From: Chloroflexota bacterium
Lineage (GTDB): Bacteria > Chloroflexota > UBA6077 > JACCZL01
DNA: 8,520 nucleotides
Assembly (NCBI GenBank): GCA_020845495.1
Contig: JADLFM010000011.1
Coordinates: 1 to 8,520 of the forward strand
Reading direction: 5' to 3'
The notes under the pieces were generated by a model. That model was not told where the DNA came from. It did no database searches and saw nothing but the letters and a program-made list of their open reading frames with translations. A program made the position numbers and the translations under genes. Each line of letters opens with the position of its first letter. The stretch's first letter is position 1. Of this stretch, positions 1-6,089 are shown in pieces.

Positions 1-2
1 CC

Positions 3-689
3 AGCTACACCGCGCTAGTAGAGGCGCAGCGGAACGGCTTCGCGATCGTCAGCTACCACGGTCCGCTCAGCTTCCTCTTCGCCGAGCAACAGATTGGCGC
101 GGTCCCCATCCTGGTCGACTCGAACGATGGCGTCCATCCCGCGTCGTACCAGAGCCATCTGCTCGCCGGGAAGAATTCGGCGGTCAAGACCGTGCAGGAC
201 ATCAAAGGGCAGGACTTCGTCTTCGTCGACCCGGCCTCGGCCTCCGGCAACCTCTTCCCGCGAGTCATGCTCATTGAGGAAGGCATCGACCCCAACAAGG
301 ACGTCCGTGGCCGCTACGCTGGCAACCACGCCAACGCCATCCTGGCAATCGCGAAGGATCAGGTACCGTGCGGCGCCAGCAACAACCTGTCGATCGATTC
401 GGCAGTTCGTGGCGGTGCCATCCAGCGCGAGGATCTGGTGATTCTCAAGACATCGCCGGACATCCCAAACGGTCCGTTCTGCGTCATGCCGGACCTCGAC
501 CCTCGCGCCATGTCGAAGCTTCGTGTGGTGATGAGCGGGTTCACCGATCCAGCCGGGCTCAAGGCCATGGAGCTGGTCGGCCCGCTGGTGGCGACTGATT
601 CGTCGTCATACGACTTCGTCCGTCAGTCTGCTCGAACGATCAACCTCGAGTTCGACGACCAGGGCAAGCCGAAGCCGGTCGGCGGGTAA
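3..689 (+). CDS. phnD: PhnD-family oxyanion-binding protein (5' partial)
   Basis: Periplasmic or surface substrate-binding component of a phosphate/phosphonate/phosphite-type ABC importer. The frame is open from base 3, so the signal peptide and first lobe lie outside the window; 228 residues are visible. Family hallmarks seen: a region like VSYHGPLSFLFAEQQIG, then SYQSHLLAGKNSAVKTVQDIKG, then DFVFVDPASASGNLFPRVML, the conserved 'F-x-D-P-x-S-x-S-G-x-x-x-P' segment of PhnD/PtxB-like proteins, followed by GIDPNKD. Two cysteines (codons at 369 and 480) lie in the second lobe. No PhnC ATPase or PhnE permease follows; the next gene is pstS, 136 bases on. PhnD-family proteins are known near ars and aio genes (AioX is one), so a role in sensing or binding an As or P oxyanion is possible, but the ligand cannot be read here. 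Family confident, ligand uncertain. Confidence 0.85.
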   Translation, partial: SYTALVEAQRNGFAIVSYHGPLSFLFAEQQIGAVPILVDSNDGVHPASYQSHLLAGKNSAVKTVQDIKGQDFVFVDPASASGNLFPRVMLIEEGIDPNKDVRGRYAGNHANAILAIAKDQVPCGASNNLSIDSAVRGGAIQREDLVILKTSPDIPNGPFCVMPDLDPRAMSKLRVVMSGFTDPAGLKAMELVGPLVATDSSSYDFVRQSARTINLEFDDQGKPKPVGG

Positions 690-825
690 GTCCGGACGAT
701 TCGGTCGTGCCTTCGCAGCCCTTGACGTGCTGCTCACGGCGACTGATTCGACAAGCAATTGATGCCGCTGCGAATGGGTTGGTTGCACCAGTCGTAGTTC
801 GGTTTGGAGTGAAGGAGGATCATCG

Positions 826-1842
826 GTGAAGTACCTACGTGCGCTCTTTGTACCGCTACTAGCGCTTCTGGTCGCAGTACCGGCGCCGTCGGCAAGCGCC
901 CAGGTCGCGCTCAACGGCGCCGGGGCGACATTCCCGGCACCGCTATACACGAAATGGTTCAATGAGTACGCCAACAAGACGGGCATTCAGATCAACTACC
1001 AGGCGATCGGCAGCGGCGGCGGAATCAAGGCGATCACCGACAAGACGGTCGATTTCGGTGCCAGCGACGGCATTCTCACGGACCAGCAGCAGGCAGCCGT
1101 GCCAGACGTCCTACATATCCCAACGACGCTCGGCTCCGACGTGCTCGCCTACAATGTGCCGGGCGTGGCGTCGGGCCTCAGGCTGACCCCGGAGACGCTC
1201 GCTGCCATCTTCCTCGGCACGATTGCGAAGTGGAACGACCCTGCTCTGGTGGCCGACAACCCGACGCTCACGCTGCCTGACATGGACATCATCACGGTCC
1301 ACCGCTCCGACGGCAGCGGCACGACCTACATCTTCACCAATTACCTGACAAAGGTCAGCCCGGATTGGGCGAGCCAGGTGGGGAATGCCACCTCGGTGAA
1401 CTGGCCGAACGGCCTCGGTGGCCAGGGAAACGCGGGCGTCGCCGGGGAGATCGTGGCGAATCCAGGCTCAATCGGCTACGTCGAGCTCGCCTACGCGATC
1501 CAGAACAAGATCACGTTCGCCACGATGAAGAACGCGTCGGGCAACTGGATTGACGCCTCGATCGCTAGCACCAGTGCTGCCGCGGACGGCGTCGTACTGC
1601 CAGACGACATGAAGGTCATGCTGACCAATTCATCCAACCCGACGGCCTACCCAATTTCCAGCTTCACCTGGATTCTGGCGAACCAGAACCAGGCTGACTC
1701 GGCCAAGGGCAAGGCGCTTGTCGATTTCCTCAATTGGGCCGTGACCGACGGCCAGGCGTACAGCGGCGAACTGAACTACGCCCCGCTGCCGGCGACGGCC
1801 GTGACGAAGGCTCAGACACTGATCAGCTCGATCAAGTACTGA
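826..1842 (+). CDS. pstS: PstS phosphate-binding protein
   Basis: High-affinity phosphate-binding protein of a Pst-type ABC importer, exported to the cell surface or periplasm. The GTG start at 826 is fixed by AAGGAGG at 812-818, seven bases upstream. The 338-residue length is normal for PstS. Residues 1-25 form a signal peptide (hydrophobic LFVPLLALLVAVPA, likely cut after SASA); no lipobox cysteine is seen. The mature part begins with LNGAGATFPAPLYTKWF, typical of PstS. Phosphate-contact motifs are present: GSGGGIKAI (62-70), DFGASD (76-81), RSDGSGTT (160-167), and NPGSIGYVELAYA (212-224). PstC, PstA, PstB and PhoU do not follow, so this is an orphan binding protein or one that feeds a permease encoded elsewhere. 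Beside an arsenic island it may favour phosphate over arsenate; that is inference. Confidence 0.95.
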   Translation: MKYLRALFVPLLALLVAVPAPSASAQVALNGAGATFPAPLYTKWFNEYANKTGIQINYQAIGSGGGIKAITDKTVDFGASDGILTDQQQAAVPDVLHIPTTLGSDVLAYNVPGVASGLRLTPETLAAIFLGTIAKWNDPALVADNPTLTLPDMDIITVHRSDGSGTTYIFTNYLTKVSPDWASQVGNATSVNWPNGLGGQGNAGVAGEIVANPGSIGYVELAYAIQNKITFATMKNASGNWIDASIASTSAAADGVVLPDDMKVMLTNSSNPTAYPISSFTWILANQNQADSAKGKALVDFLNWAVTDGQAYSGELNYAPLPATAVTKAQTLISSIKY

Positions 1843-1930
1843 CGCCATTCAAGAAGTCGAGCCTGCAACGTTTCTCGACGCAGCAGACCCGTCTCAGGGT
1901 GCGCGAACAGCGGACGACAAGTACGGCAAC

Positions 1931-1963
1931 GCGAGGAGCGAGTCATCACGACTCGCTCCTCGC
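1931..1963. terminator. 14-bp hairpin downstream of pstS
   Basis: GCGAGGAGCGAGTC (1931-1944) and its exact reverse complement (1950-1963) flank a 5-base loop, ATCAC. This is the strongest inverted repeat in the left part and lies 88 bases after the pstS stop, where an end of transcription is expected. No T-run follows on either strand, so it is an atypical intrinsic terminator or an mRNA-stabilising 3' structure. Confidence 0.6.
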
Positions 1964-2256
1964 CTCATCGGCCGGGGCGCCGTCGGAGTCGCGTATGTCG
2001 CCGATAGCGACAAGTCAGTCGGGCGATAGGCAGACGGGCCAGGGTCGGCGCGGGCCATGGCGTAGCACCGCGGCGGTGAATCGGTCGAAGAGGGTGCTCC
2101 ACTCCACCAAGGACTCGACCCAGGGCGCACCCGGTTCGATGTTGAGCCCGTCCACCCCGGCCGCAGCCCACGCCTCCAGTTCCGCGACGTTCTCGTTGAG
2201 GGACATCCTCTAGTCGGACCACCCAACCCCGGCGTGGCTTAGCCTAGCAGGAGCGC
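1964..2256. other. intergenic stretch with no convincing gene
   Basis: Between the pstS hairpin and the stop of the PPOX gene. The only frame with protein-like composition is on the - strand at 2015-2206 (63 residues, beginning MSLNENVAELEAWAAAGVDG). It has an in-frame stop just before its ATG and no spaced ribosome binding site. The AxxGVDGLNIE segment faintly recalls a TIM-barrel strand, so it may be a gene remnant, but I do not recognise the family. No RNA gene or promoter could be supported. Confidence 0.4.
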
Positions 2257-2709
2257 TCAGCGAGCCTTGGGGTTGGTGTAGGCGCGACGTGGAGTGAGGA
2301 GAACGGCGGCTCGTCGCTCCTCGGCCATGACTCGGTCATAGGTCTCCCAGTCGTCGTGGGTCCCGCCAGCGGCCTGGAAGATGTCGCGCAGCAAGAGTCT
2401 CAAGGCTTCACTGTCGACATCGGGATGCGGGTCATCGGGACCAAGGATCTCGGCCGTTCCCTCGACGGCCGCCCATTTCCAGCCGGCCCGCACAACAATT
2501 GTGGTGCGAGGATCAGCGCGCAGGTTGTGTAACTTGCGGGCGCCGCCAAGGACGACGAGCGCGACAACCGGCACGCCCGTCAGCGGGTGTGTCATGACGC
2601 CGGCGTTGATTACTGATGCCTGGATGCTGCCATCGCTGCGCAACGTGCTCAGCACAGACAGTCCGTGATCGAGAGACACCAGCTCGGCGAACGTTGAAAC
2701 GTCGGTCAC
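2257..2709 (-). CDS. PPOX-fold F420-type oxidoreductase (TIGR03618-like)
   Basis: Small split-barrel (pyridoxamine-phosphate-oxidase fold) protein of the kind that binds deazaflavin F420 or FMN and reduces small substrates in the cytoplasm. The GTG at 2709 is chosen because AAAGGA precedes it by seven bases; the frame also runs up to an ATG at 2754, but that adds 15 residues unlike the family. The protein is 150 residues, the usual size. Diagnostic segments: an N-terminal FAELVSLDHGLSVLSTLRSDGSIQ region (first barrel strands), then GGARKLHNLRADPR, matching the family's 'G-x-x-K-x-x-N-L-x-x-D-P-R' motif, then VEGTAEI and the C-terminal RRAAVLLTPRRAYTN. It lies 109 bases downstream of arsR on the same strand and may be co-transcribed. 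Cofactor and substrate are not provable from sequence; a link to arsenic is only positional. Confidence 0.8.
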   Translation of the reverse strand: MTDVSTFAELVSLDHGLSVLSTLRSDGSIQASVINAGVMTHPLTGVPVVALVVLGGARKLHNLRADPRTTIVVRAGWKWAAVEGTAEILGPDDPHPDVDSEALRLLLRDIFQAAGGTHDDWETYDRVMAEERRAAVLLTPRRAYTNPKAR

Positions 2710-2818
2710 GATGGGTTCCTTTCCAGTTCTGCTGGGCTCACGCAGAGTGGGCATGGGGCGTACTGCCGTTGAGCGTCACCCTTGTCGGCGACCCGCCCCT
2801 CTCGAAAGCCCGCCTGCC

Positions 2819-3187
2819 TCAACTTCCATTCGGCGCCAATGAAGCTGGGCAAGCGTCTTGCTCATTCGACCGGTCGGGATTGACCAGCGCCCGGATCTCG
2901 CCGTGGATCAGTCTGAGCGCGTCAAGCTCGATCGAATAGTAGATCCAGCGCTGGTCCTGGTCGTCACGACGGGTTCGAATAAGGCCGGCTTGCCGAAGCT
3001 GCCTCAGGTGGTGGCTGATGCGGTTTTGCGCGAGGCCGAGCCGGCCGGCCGGCTCACTGTTGTTGACCTCACCACCCATGAGCAGCAGGAAGATCCGTCG
3101 CCGGGTCGGGTCGGCGAGTAACTCAAGAAACCGAGCAGAAACCTCTGACAGGTCAGCGTGCTGCTGGCTCTGAGTCGGCTCGCTCAT
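2819..3187 (-). CDS. arsR: ArsR/SmtB-family transcriptional repressor
   Basis: Winged-helix repressor that leaves DNA when it binds a metal or metalloid. Start at the ATG at 3187 gives 122 residues, normal for ArsR. An ATG at 3208 would add seven residues (MCRILSA); the frame stays open further up but loses similarity. Domains: dimer helix 12-38 with LLADPTRRRIFLLL, recognition region PAGRLGLAQNRISHHLRQLRQAGLI at about 46-70, wing 71-84 (RTRRDDQDQRWIYYS). The usual Cys-Val-Cys site in helix 3 (E-x-C-V-C-D-L) is replaced by GEVNNSEPA (39-47). The only cysteine from the 3187 start is C113 near the C-terminus. Divergent to arsN1 and presumed to control it and itself. TACTAT (3198-3193) ends five bases before the ATG, which suggests a leaderless mRNA. 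Confidence 0.88.
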   Translation of the reverse strand: MSEPTQSQQHADLSEVSARFLELLADPTRRRIFLLLMGGEVNNSEPAGRLGLAQNRISHHLRQLRQAGLIRTRRDDQDQRWIYYSIELDALRLIHGEIRALVNPDRSNEQDACPASLAPNGS

Positions 3188-3283
3188 CGCTGATAGTATT
3201 CGGCACATGCCTCGGTTGGACAAACTGGCCTCGTTCACCTCGGCGCCGAAGGCGATGACCATCATCCTGGAGTGTGACCGTCC
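3188..3283. promoter_or_regulatory. arsR / arsN1 divergent promoter region
   Basis: Ninety-six bases separate the divergent arsR and arsN1 starts, so any ArsR operator should lie here. A -10-like TACTAT for arsR reads leftward at 3198-3193. A 10-bp palindrome TCGGCGCCGA is at 3240-3249. No clear two-arm ArsR-type dyad was recognised, so the operator position stays open. For arsN1, GGAG lies 11 bases before its ATG, a weak and distant ribosome binding site. Confidence 0.5.
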
Positions 3284-3790
3284 ATGTTGCGAAGCCGCAT
3301 GGCGACCGCCGAAGACGCTCCTGCCATTGTCCGCATCTACAACCAGGGTATCGAGGAGCGCATCGCGACGTTCGAGATCGAGCCCAGATCGGTCGAGCAG
3401 ATGGAGACTCAGCTCCGCGAGAAGGGCGATCGATACCCGACCGTCGTGGTCGAGCGTGATGGTGAGATCGTGGCCTGGGCCGGCTTCGGCGCATACCGAA
3501 GTCGTCCGTGCTACGCGGGCATCGGCGAGCATTCGGTGTACGTGGCTCGCGAGGCCCGCGGCATGGGCGCCGGGCTGGTCGCGCTAGAGGCATTGCTCTC
3601 GGCCGCCGAGGAGCGGGGATTCTGGAAGCTACTCTCGCGAATCTTCCCCGAGAATGTCGCGAGCCTGGCGCTCCACCGGAAGGCCGGCTTCCGCGAGATC
3701 GGTGTCTACCACCGGCACGGCAAGCTGGACGGCGAATGGCGGGACTGCGTCATCGTCGAGAAGCTGCTCGGCGAGGCGGACCAGGACTGA
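3284..3790 (+). CDS. arsN1: ArsN1-type arsinothricin N-acetyltransferase (GNAT)
   Basis: Cytoplasmic GNAT enzyme that transfers acetyl from acetyl-CoA to an amino group; members of this family acetylate the arsenical antibiotic arsinothricin and related glutamate analogues such as phosphinothricin. The ATG at 3284 aligns LRSRMATAEDAPAI with the family's 'I-R-x-A-T-x-x-D-A' opening. Length 168 residues. Seen in order: IYNQGIEERIATFE (18-31), typical of ArsN1; GFGAYRSRPCYAGIGEHSVYV (67-87), the core substrate strand; acetyl-CoA loop RGMGAG (92-97); ENVASLALHRKAGF (123-136), the conserved Asn and Gly-Phe motif; and the tail GVYHRHGKLDGEWRDCVIVE. Divergent from arsR and 14 bases before a TSUP permease gene. 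Its 3' end is partly duplicated at 6234-6356. The family call is firm; the exact substrate (arsinothricin or phosphinothricin) is inference supported by the arsenic context. Confidence 0.88.
   Translation: MLRSRMATAEDAPAIVRIYNQGIEERIATFEIEPRSVEQMETQLREKGDRYPTVVVERDGEIVAWAGFGAYRSRPCYAGIGEHSVYVAREARGMGAGLVALEALLSAAEERGFWKLLSRIFPENVASLALHRKAGFREIGVYHRHGKLDGEWRDCVIVEKLLGEADQD
3749..3778 (+). repeat. 30-bp direct repeat, copy 1 (in arsN1)
   Basis: Thirty bases near the 3' end of arsN1 are identical to 6315-6344. They encode VIVEKLLGEA in both places. They form the best-conserved part of a longer similarity between intact arsN1 and the fragment downstream of the MerR gene. Confidence 0.9.
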
Positions 3791-3804
3791 GAGCGGTCGC
3801 CCTG

Positions 3805-4530
3805 GTGGACGTGATCCCACTCGTTGTGTTGGCGCTCACCGCCCTGGCGGCGAGCACCCTGGCGGCGGTCGCCGGCTTCGGCGGCGCGGTCGTCCTCTTG
3901 CCTGTTTTGGTCTGGGTCTTCGGCGCCCGCGATGCTGTGCCGATCTTGACGGTGGCCCAGCTTGTCGGGAATTTGTCCCGCGTCCACTTCAACCGCCGAG
4001 AGCTGGCATGGCCGGTGGCAGGGTGGTTCGCCGTTGGCGCTGTTCCATCTTCGGTGATTGGCGCGCTGCTGTTTGTTGCTGCTCCGACCTCGGTTCTGAC
4101 CAGACTGCTTGGTGTCTTCCTGCTGGCTAGTGTCGGTTACCGCCATTCCAAGCTCGGTCGCCACATGCGAATCAGTCAGCGGGGCTTCGTCGGCGTGGGC
4201 GCCGGCCTCGGCTTCCTGTCGGCACTGCTGGGGAGCGTCGGGCCACTCGCCGGGCCGTTCTTCCTCAGTCATGGCCTGGTCGCTGGCGCCTACATCGGCA
4301 CGGAGGCGCTAACTGCGGTCACCATGCATCTAGTGAAAGCGGGAGTCTACGGCGGATACGCGGTGCTGACCGGTGCCTCCACGGAGATCGGGTTGGCGAT
4401 CGGCGCCGTGATGATCCTCGGCACGTATCTGGGCAAGTGCCTGCTGGTGAGGGTGCCGGAGCGTCGGTTTCCGCTGATTATCGAAGTGGTGCTGTTGGTC
4501 AGCGGCCTTCAACTGCTATTGACTTCGTGA
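3805..4530 (+). CDS. TSUP (TauE/SafE) family permease, copy 1
   Basis: Integral membrane transporter of the TSUP family, whose members move sulfite, sulfoacetate or other small anions. The GTG at 3805 gives 241 residues, the normal size; a GTG at 3811 is an alternative, and neither has a strong ribosome binding site, which fits coupling to arsN1 (14 bases between stop and start). Seen: a first helix from LVVLALTALAASTL running into the Gly-rich AAVAGFGGAVVLLPVL, the family signature of the first repeat; SVIGALLFVAAP; then the second-repeat signature GAGLGFLSALLGSVGPLAGP followed by FFLSHG; a last helix LIIEVVLLVSGLQLLL. About seven to eight membrane segments are expected. Position in an arsR/arsN1 unit suggests a role with arsenicals or their acetylated products, but the substrate is unknown. 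Confidence 0.85.
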   Translation: MDVIPLVVLALTALAASTLAAVAGFGGAVVLLPVLVWVFGARDAVPILTVAQLVGNLSRVHFNRRELAWPVAGWFAVGAVPSSVIGALLFVAAPTSVLTRLLGVFLLASVGYRHSKLGRHMRISQRGFVGVGAGLGFLSALLGSVGPLAGPFFLSHGLVAGAYIGTEALTAVTMHLVKAGVYGGYAVLTGASTEIGLAIGAVMILGTYLGKCLLVRVPERRFPLIIEVVLLVSGLQLLLTS

Positions 4531-4588
4531 CGGCTACACACTCCCTGCTGCTAGAAGGCGCAGACTCATCCCTCGAACCTCGGGTTGA

Positions 4589-4759
4589 CCAGTGCGCAGG
4601 CGAGAACCGGCTGAGCTCGCAGCGATTTACCATCAGGGCCGCATCCTTGAGGCAGGCGCAGTCGACCAGGTGCTTACATCGCCGACGAATGAGCACACGG
4701 CCATCCTACTCGAAGCGGCCAGCAGAGGATATCCCGCCGCGCTGCTGGCGCCGTCGTGA
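4589..4759 (+). pseudogene. remnant of an ABC-transporter ATPase C-terminus
   Basis: In this 300-base gap between two TSUP genes, one frame (stop at 4757-4759) reads ELAAIYHQGRILEAGAVDQV, then LTSPTNEHTAILLEAA. This matches the end of ABC ATPases, where the H-loop is followed by 'V-x-x-x-x-x-G-R-I-x-E-x-G-x-x-x-x-V-L-x-x-P-x-x-x-Y-T-x-x-L-L'. The frame has a stop at 4586-4588 and no start; Walker A, the signature motif and Walker B are absent. The neighbouring frame just upstream (SNLGLTSAQARTG) could be the decayed H-loop region, implying a frameshift. Subfamily cannot be fixed; a link with the PhnD or PstS genes at the left is possible but unproven. The rest of 4531-4830 holds no other recognisable gene. 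Confidence 0.5.
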
Positions 4760-4830
4760 GATCGTGCCTGCTTGGTAGATTCATCTCCGATGACAGGCTC
4801 CCTTGATGATCCGACTGGTCGACGGCCGGC

Positions 4831-5574
4831 GTGAGTGAGGACATTCTCCTCAGCGTCTGCATTTTCGCGGCGTCCGTGCTGTATGCATCGGTCGGCCAGG
4901 CCGGGGGTTCGGGCTACCTGACGGTGATGGCCCTATTTGGCGTCGCGCCCGAGGTCATGCGGCCGACTGCGCTCGTACTCAATATCCTGGTGGCAGGGAT
5001 CGCTGCAATCCGGTTCTACCTGGCGGGGCATCTCTCCGTCACGATCCTCTGGCCGCTTCTACTGGGGTCAATACCGCTCGCGATCGTTGGCGGCGGCTTG
5101 CACCTGCCGTCTGCAATCTACAACCCGATAATCGGGGTGGTGCTGCTCCTCTCAGCCATTGCGCTGGTGCGCTCAAGCCTTGGGAAATCACAGCGTGCCT
5201 CACCCCGCACTGCTCCCATTCCCGTGCCGTTGGCGATCCTGGTCGGTGCAGGAATCGGACTGCTCGCCGGTCTGACTGGTACGGGTGGCGGCATCTTTCT
5301 CAGCCCCTTCCTCCTCTTATTCGGCTGGAGTAGCGCCCGAGAAACGGCTGCAACGTCGACCGTCTTCATCTTCGCCAACTCGGTTGCCGCGCTGGCCGCC
5401 AACCTTCTCGTCGTTCGTAGCTTGCCAGGAGCCATGCCGCTGTGGGGTGGGGCGGTCCTGGTCGGTGGCCTCATTGGCGGGGAACTAGGGAGTCGATGGT
5501 TGCCAACGACCGTGCTCCTGCGACTCCTCGCCGTGGTACTGACGGCGGCAGGACTGAAGCTCCTGTTGACCTAA
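4831..5574 (+). CDS. TSUP (TauE/SafE) family permease, copy 2
   Basis: Second inner-membrane TSUP permease, 247 residues from the GTG at 4831; no clear Shine-Dalgarno precedes it. Signature regions: VLYASVGQAGGSGYLTVMALFG (first repeat, about residues 15-36) and GIGLLAGLTGTGGGIFLSPF followed by LLLFG (second repeat, about 141-165), the latter a textbook TSUP Gly-rich turn. Hydrophobic helices also at LVLNILVAGIAAI, LLLGSIPLAIVGGGL, IIGVVLLLSAIALV, and the tail LLRLLAVVLTAAGLKLLL. It is only distantly similar to copy 1, so not a recent duplicate. The MerR-family gene follows 44 bases on, behind its own promoter. Substrate unknown; sulfite/thiosulfate-type anions are the family norm. Confidence 0.88.
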   Translation: MSEDILLSVCIFAASVLYASVGQAGGSGYLTVMALFGVAPEVMRPTALVLNILVAGIAAIRFYLAGHLSVTILWPLLLGSIPLAIVGGGLHLPSAIYNPIIGVVLLLSAIALVRSSLGKSQRASPRTAPIPVPLAILVGAGIGLLAGLTGTGGGIFLSPFLLLFGWSSARETAATSTVFIFANSVAALAANLLVVRSLPGAMPLWGGAVLVGGLIGGELGSRWLPTTVLLRLLAVVLTAAGLKLLLT

Positions 5575-5581
5575 CCGGGGC

Positions 5582-5612
5582 TTGACCTTCCAGTAACTGG
5601 AAGGCGTAGGCT
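5582..5612 (+). promoter_or_regulatory. MerR-type promoter/operator with 19-bp spacer
   Basis: TTGACC (-35, 5582-5587) and TAGGCT (-10, 5607-5612) are 19 bases apart, the over-long spacing that MerR-family activators correct by twisting DNA. The operator CCTTCCAGTAACTGGAAGG (5586-5604) is a perfect palindrome with 9-base arms around one central base. It closely resembles the E. coli copA promoter recognised by CueR (TTGACCTTCC...GGAAGG). The -10 ends six bases before the regulator's ATG, so the start of transcription would fall on or next to the start codon. The site therefore drives the regulator itself and whatever follows it. Confidence 0.9.
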
Positions 5613-5618
5613 CTTGCC

Positions 5619-6089
5619 ATGACCGACACGCTGACAATTGGCGAAGTCTCCCGGCTCACGGGAGTGCCAACCAAGACGATCCGCTTCTATGAAGCCGAAG
5701 GGGTGATTGCGCCACCAGCCCGCTCAGACGCCGGGTATCGGCGCTATTCACTGCTGGACGTCCGACGCCTGCGGCTAGCTCGGCGGGCGCGTCTCCTGGG
5801 CTTGGCGCTGGCCGACGTCAAGCTCCTGGTCGACCAGGCATTCCGATCGGACTGCCTGGAGTTCGGCGACCAGCTCCTTACTCGCATCGCCGACCAGCAG
5901 ACCCACATTGACCAACGGATCGCTGAGCTTCAGGCGCTCAAGGTCGAGCTAGCGGAGCTAGAGCAGCACGTTCGTCACAACCTTGAAGAGTGCCGTCCTG
6001 GGCAACAGGTGGCTGAATGCGCCTATTGCCCGATGATCGACGAGAAAGGAGGTGAAGCTGATGATTCCATGCCCTTGCCCGTGCGGTAG
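5619..6089 (+). CDS. MerR-family soft-metal-responsive regulator
   Basis: DNA-distorting activator of the MerR family, 156 residues. The ATG at 5619 is right behind the -10 element, so translation is probably leaderless. N-terminal HTH: LTIGEVSRLTGVPTKTIRFY (5-24), then wing residues DAGYRRYS (37-44). Long dimer helix about 80-118. Metal-site cysteines are C79 (RSDCLE), C125, C134 and C137 (ECRPGQQVAECAYC). C79 matches the Cys found in divalent-ion sensors (MerR C82, ZntR C79), where copper/gold sensors such as CueR carry Ser; C125-x8-C134 matches the MerR mercury spacing. The protein thus looks like a Hg/Zn/Cd/Pb-class sensor although its operator looks CueR-like. Its last 29 bases overlap a tiny Cys-rich open frame, likely its main target. 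No mercury or copper genes are nearby. Confidence 0.9.
   Translation: MTDTLTIGEVSRLTGVPTKTIRFYEAEGVIAPPARSDAGYRRYSLLDVRRLRLARRARLLGLALADVKLLVDQAFRSDCLEFGDQLLTRIADQQTHIDQRIAELQALKVELAELEQHVRHNLEECRPGQQVAECAYCPMIDEKGGEADDSMPLPVR
6045..6055 (+). promoter_or_regulatory. full-length Shine-Dalgarno for the Cys-rich peptide
   Basis: AAAGGAGGTGA pairs without mismatch to the usual 3' end of bacterial 16S rRNA. GGAGG (6048-6052) ends eight bases before the ATG at 6061, an ideal distance. It lies inside the MerR gene, where it can only serve the overlapping small frame. Confidence 0.85.

Noticed and set aside
591..750. 12-bp direct repeat GCGACTGATTCG at 591-602 and 739-750
   Set aside because: Short, one copy is inside a gene and no flanking structure is shared; probably chance.
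2710..2754. ATG at 2754 as the PPOX gene start
   Set aside because: The added 15 residues do not fit the family, while the GTG at 2709 has a well-spaced AAAGGA.
3188..3532. N-terminal extension of arsR up to 3532
   Set aside because: It lies antisense to arsN1, has no ArsR-family similarity, and the family start fits the ATG at 3187.
3508..3804. Upstream extension of TSUP copy 1 inside arsN1
   Set aside because: Arg/Gly-rich out-of-frame reading of arsN1; the hydrophobic protein begins at about 3805.
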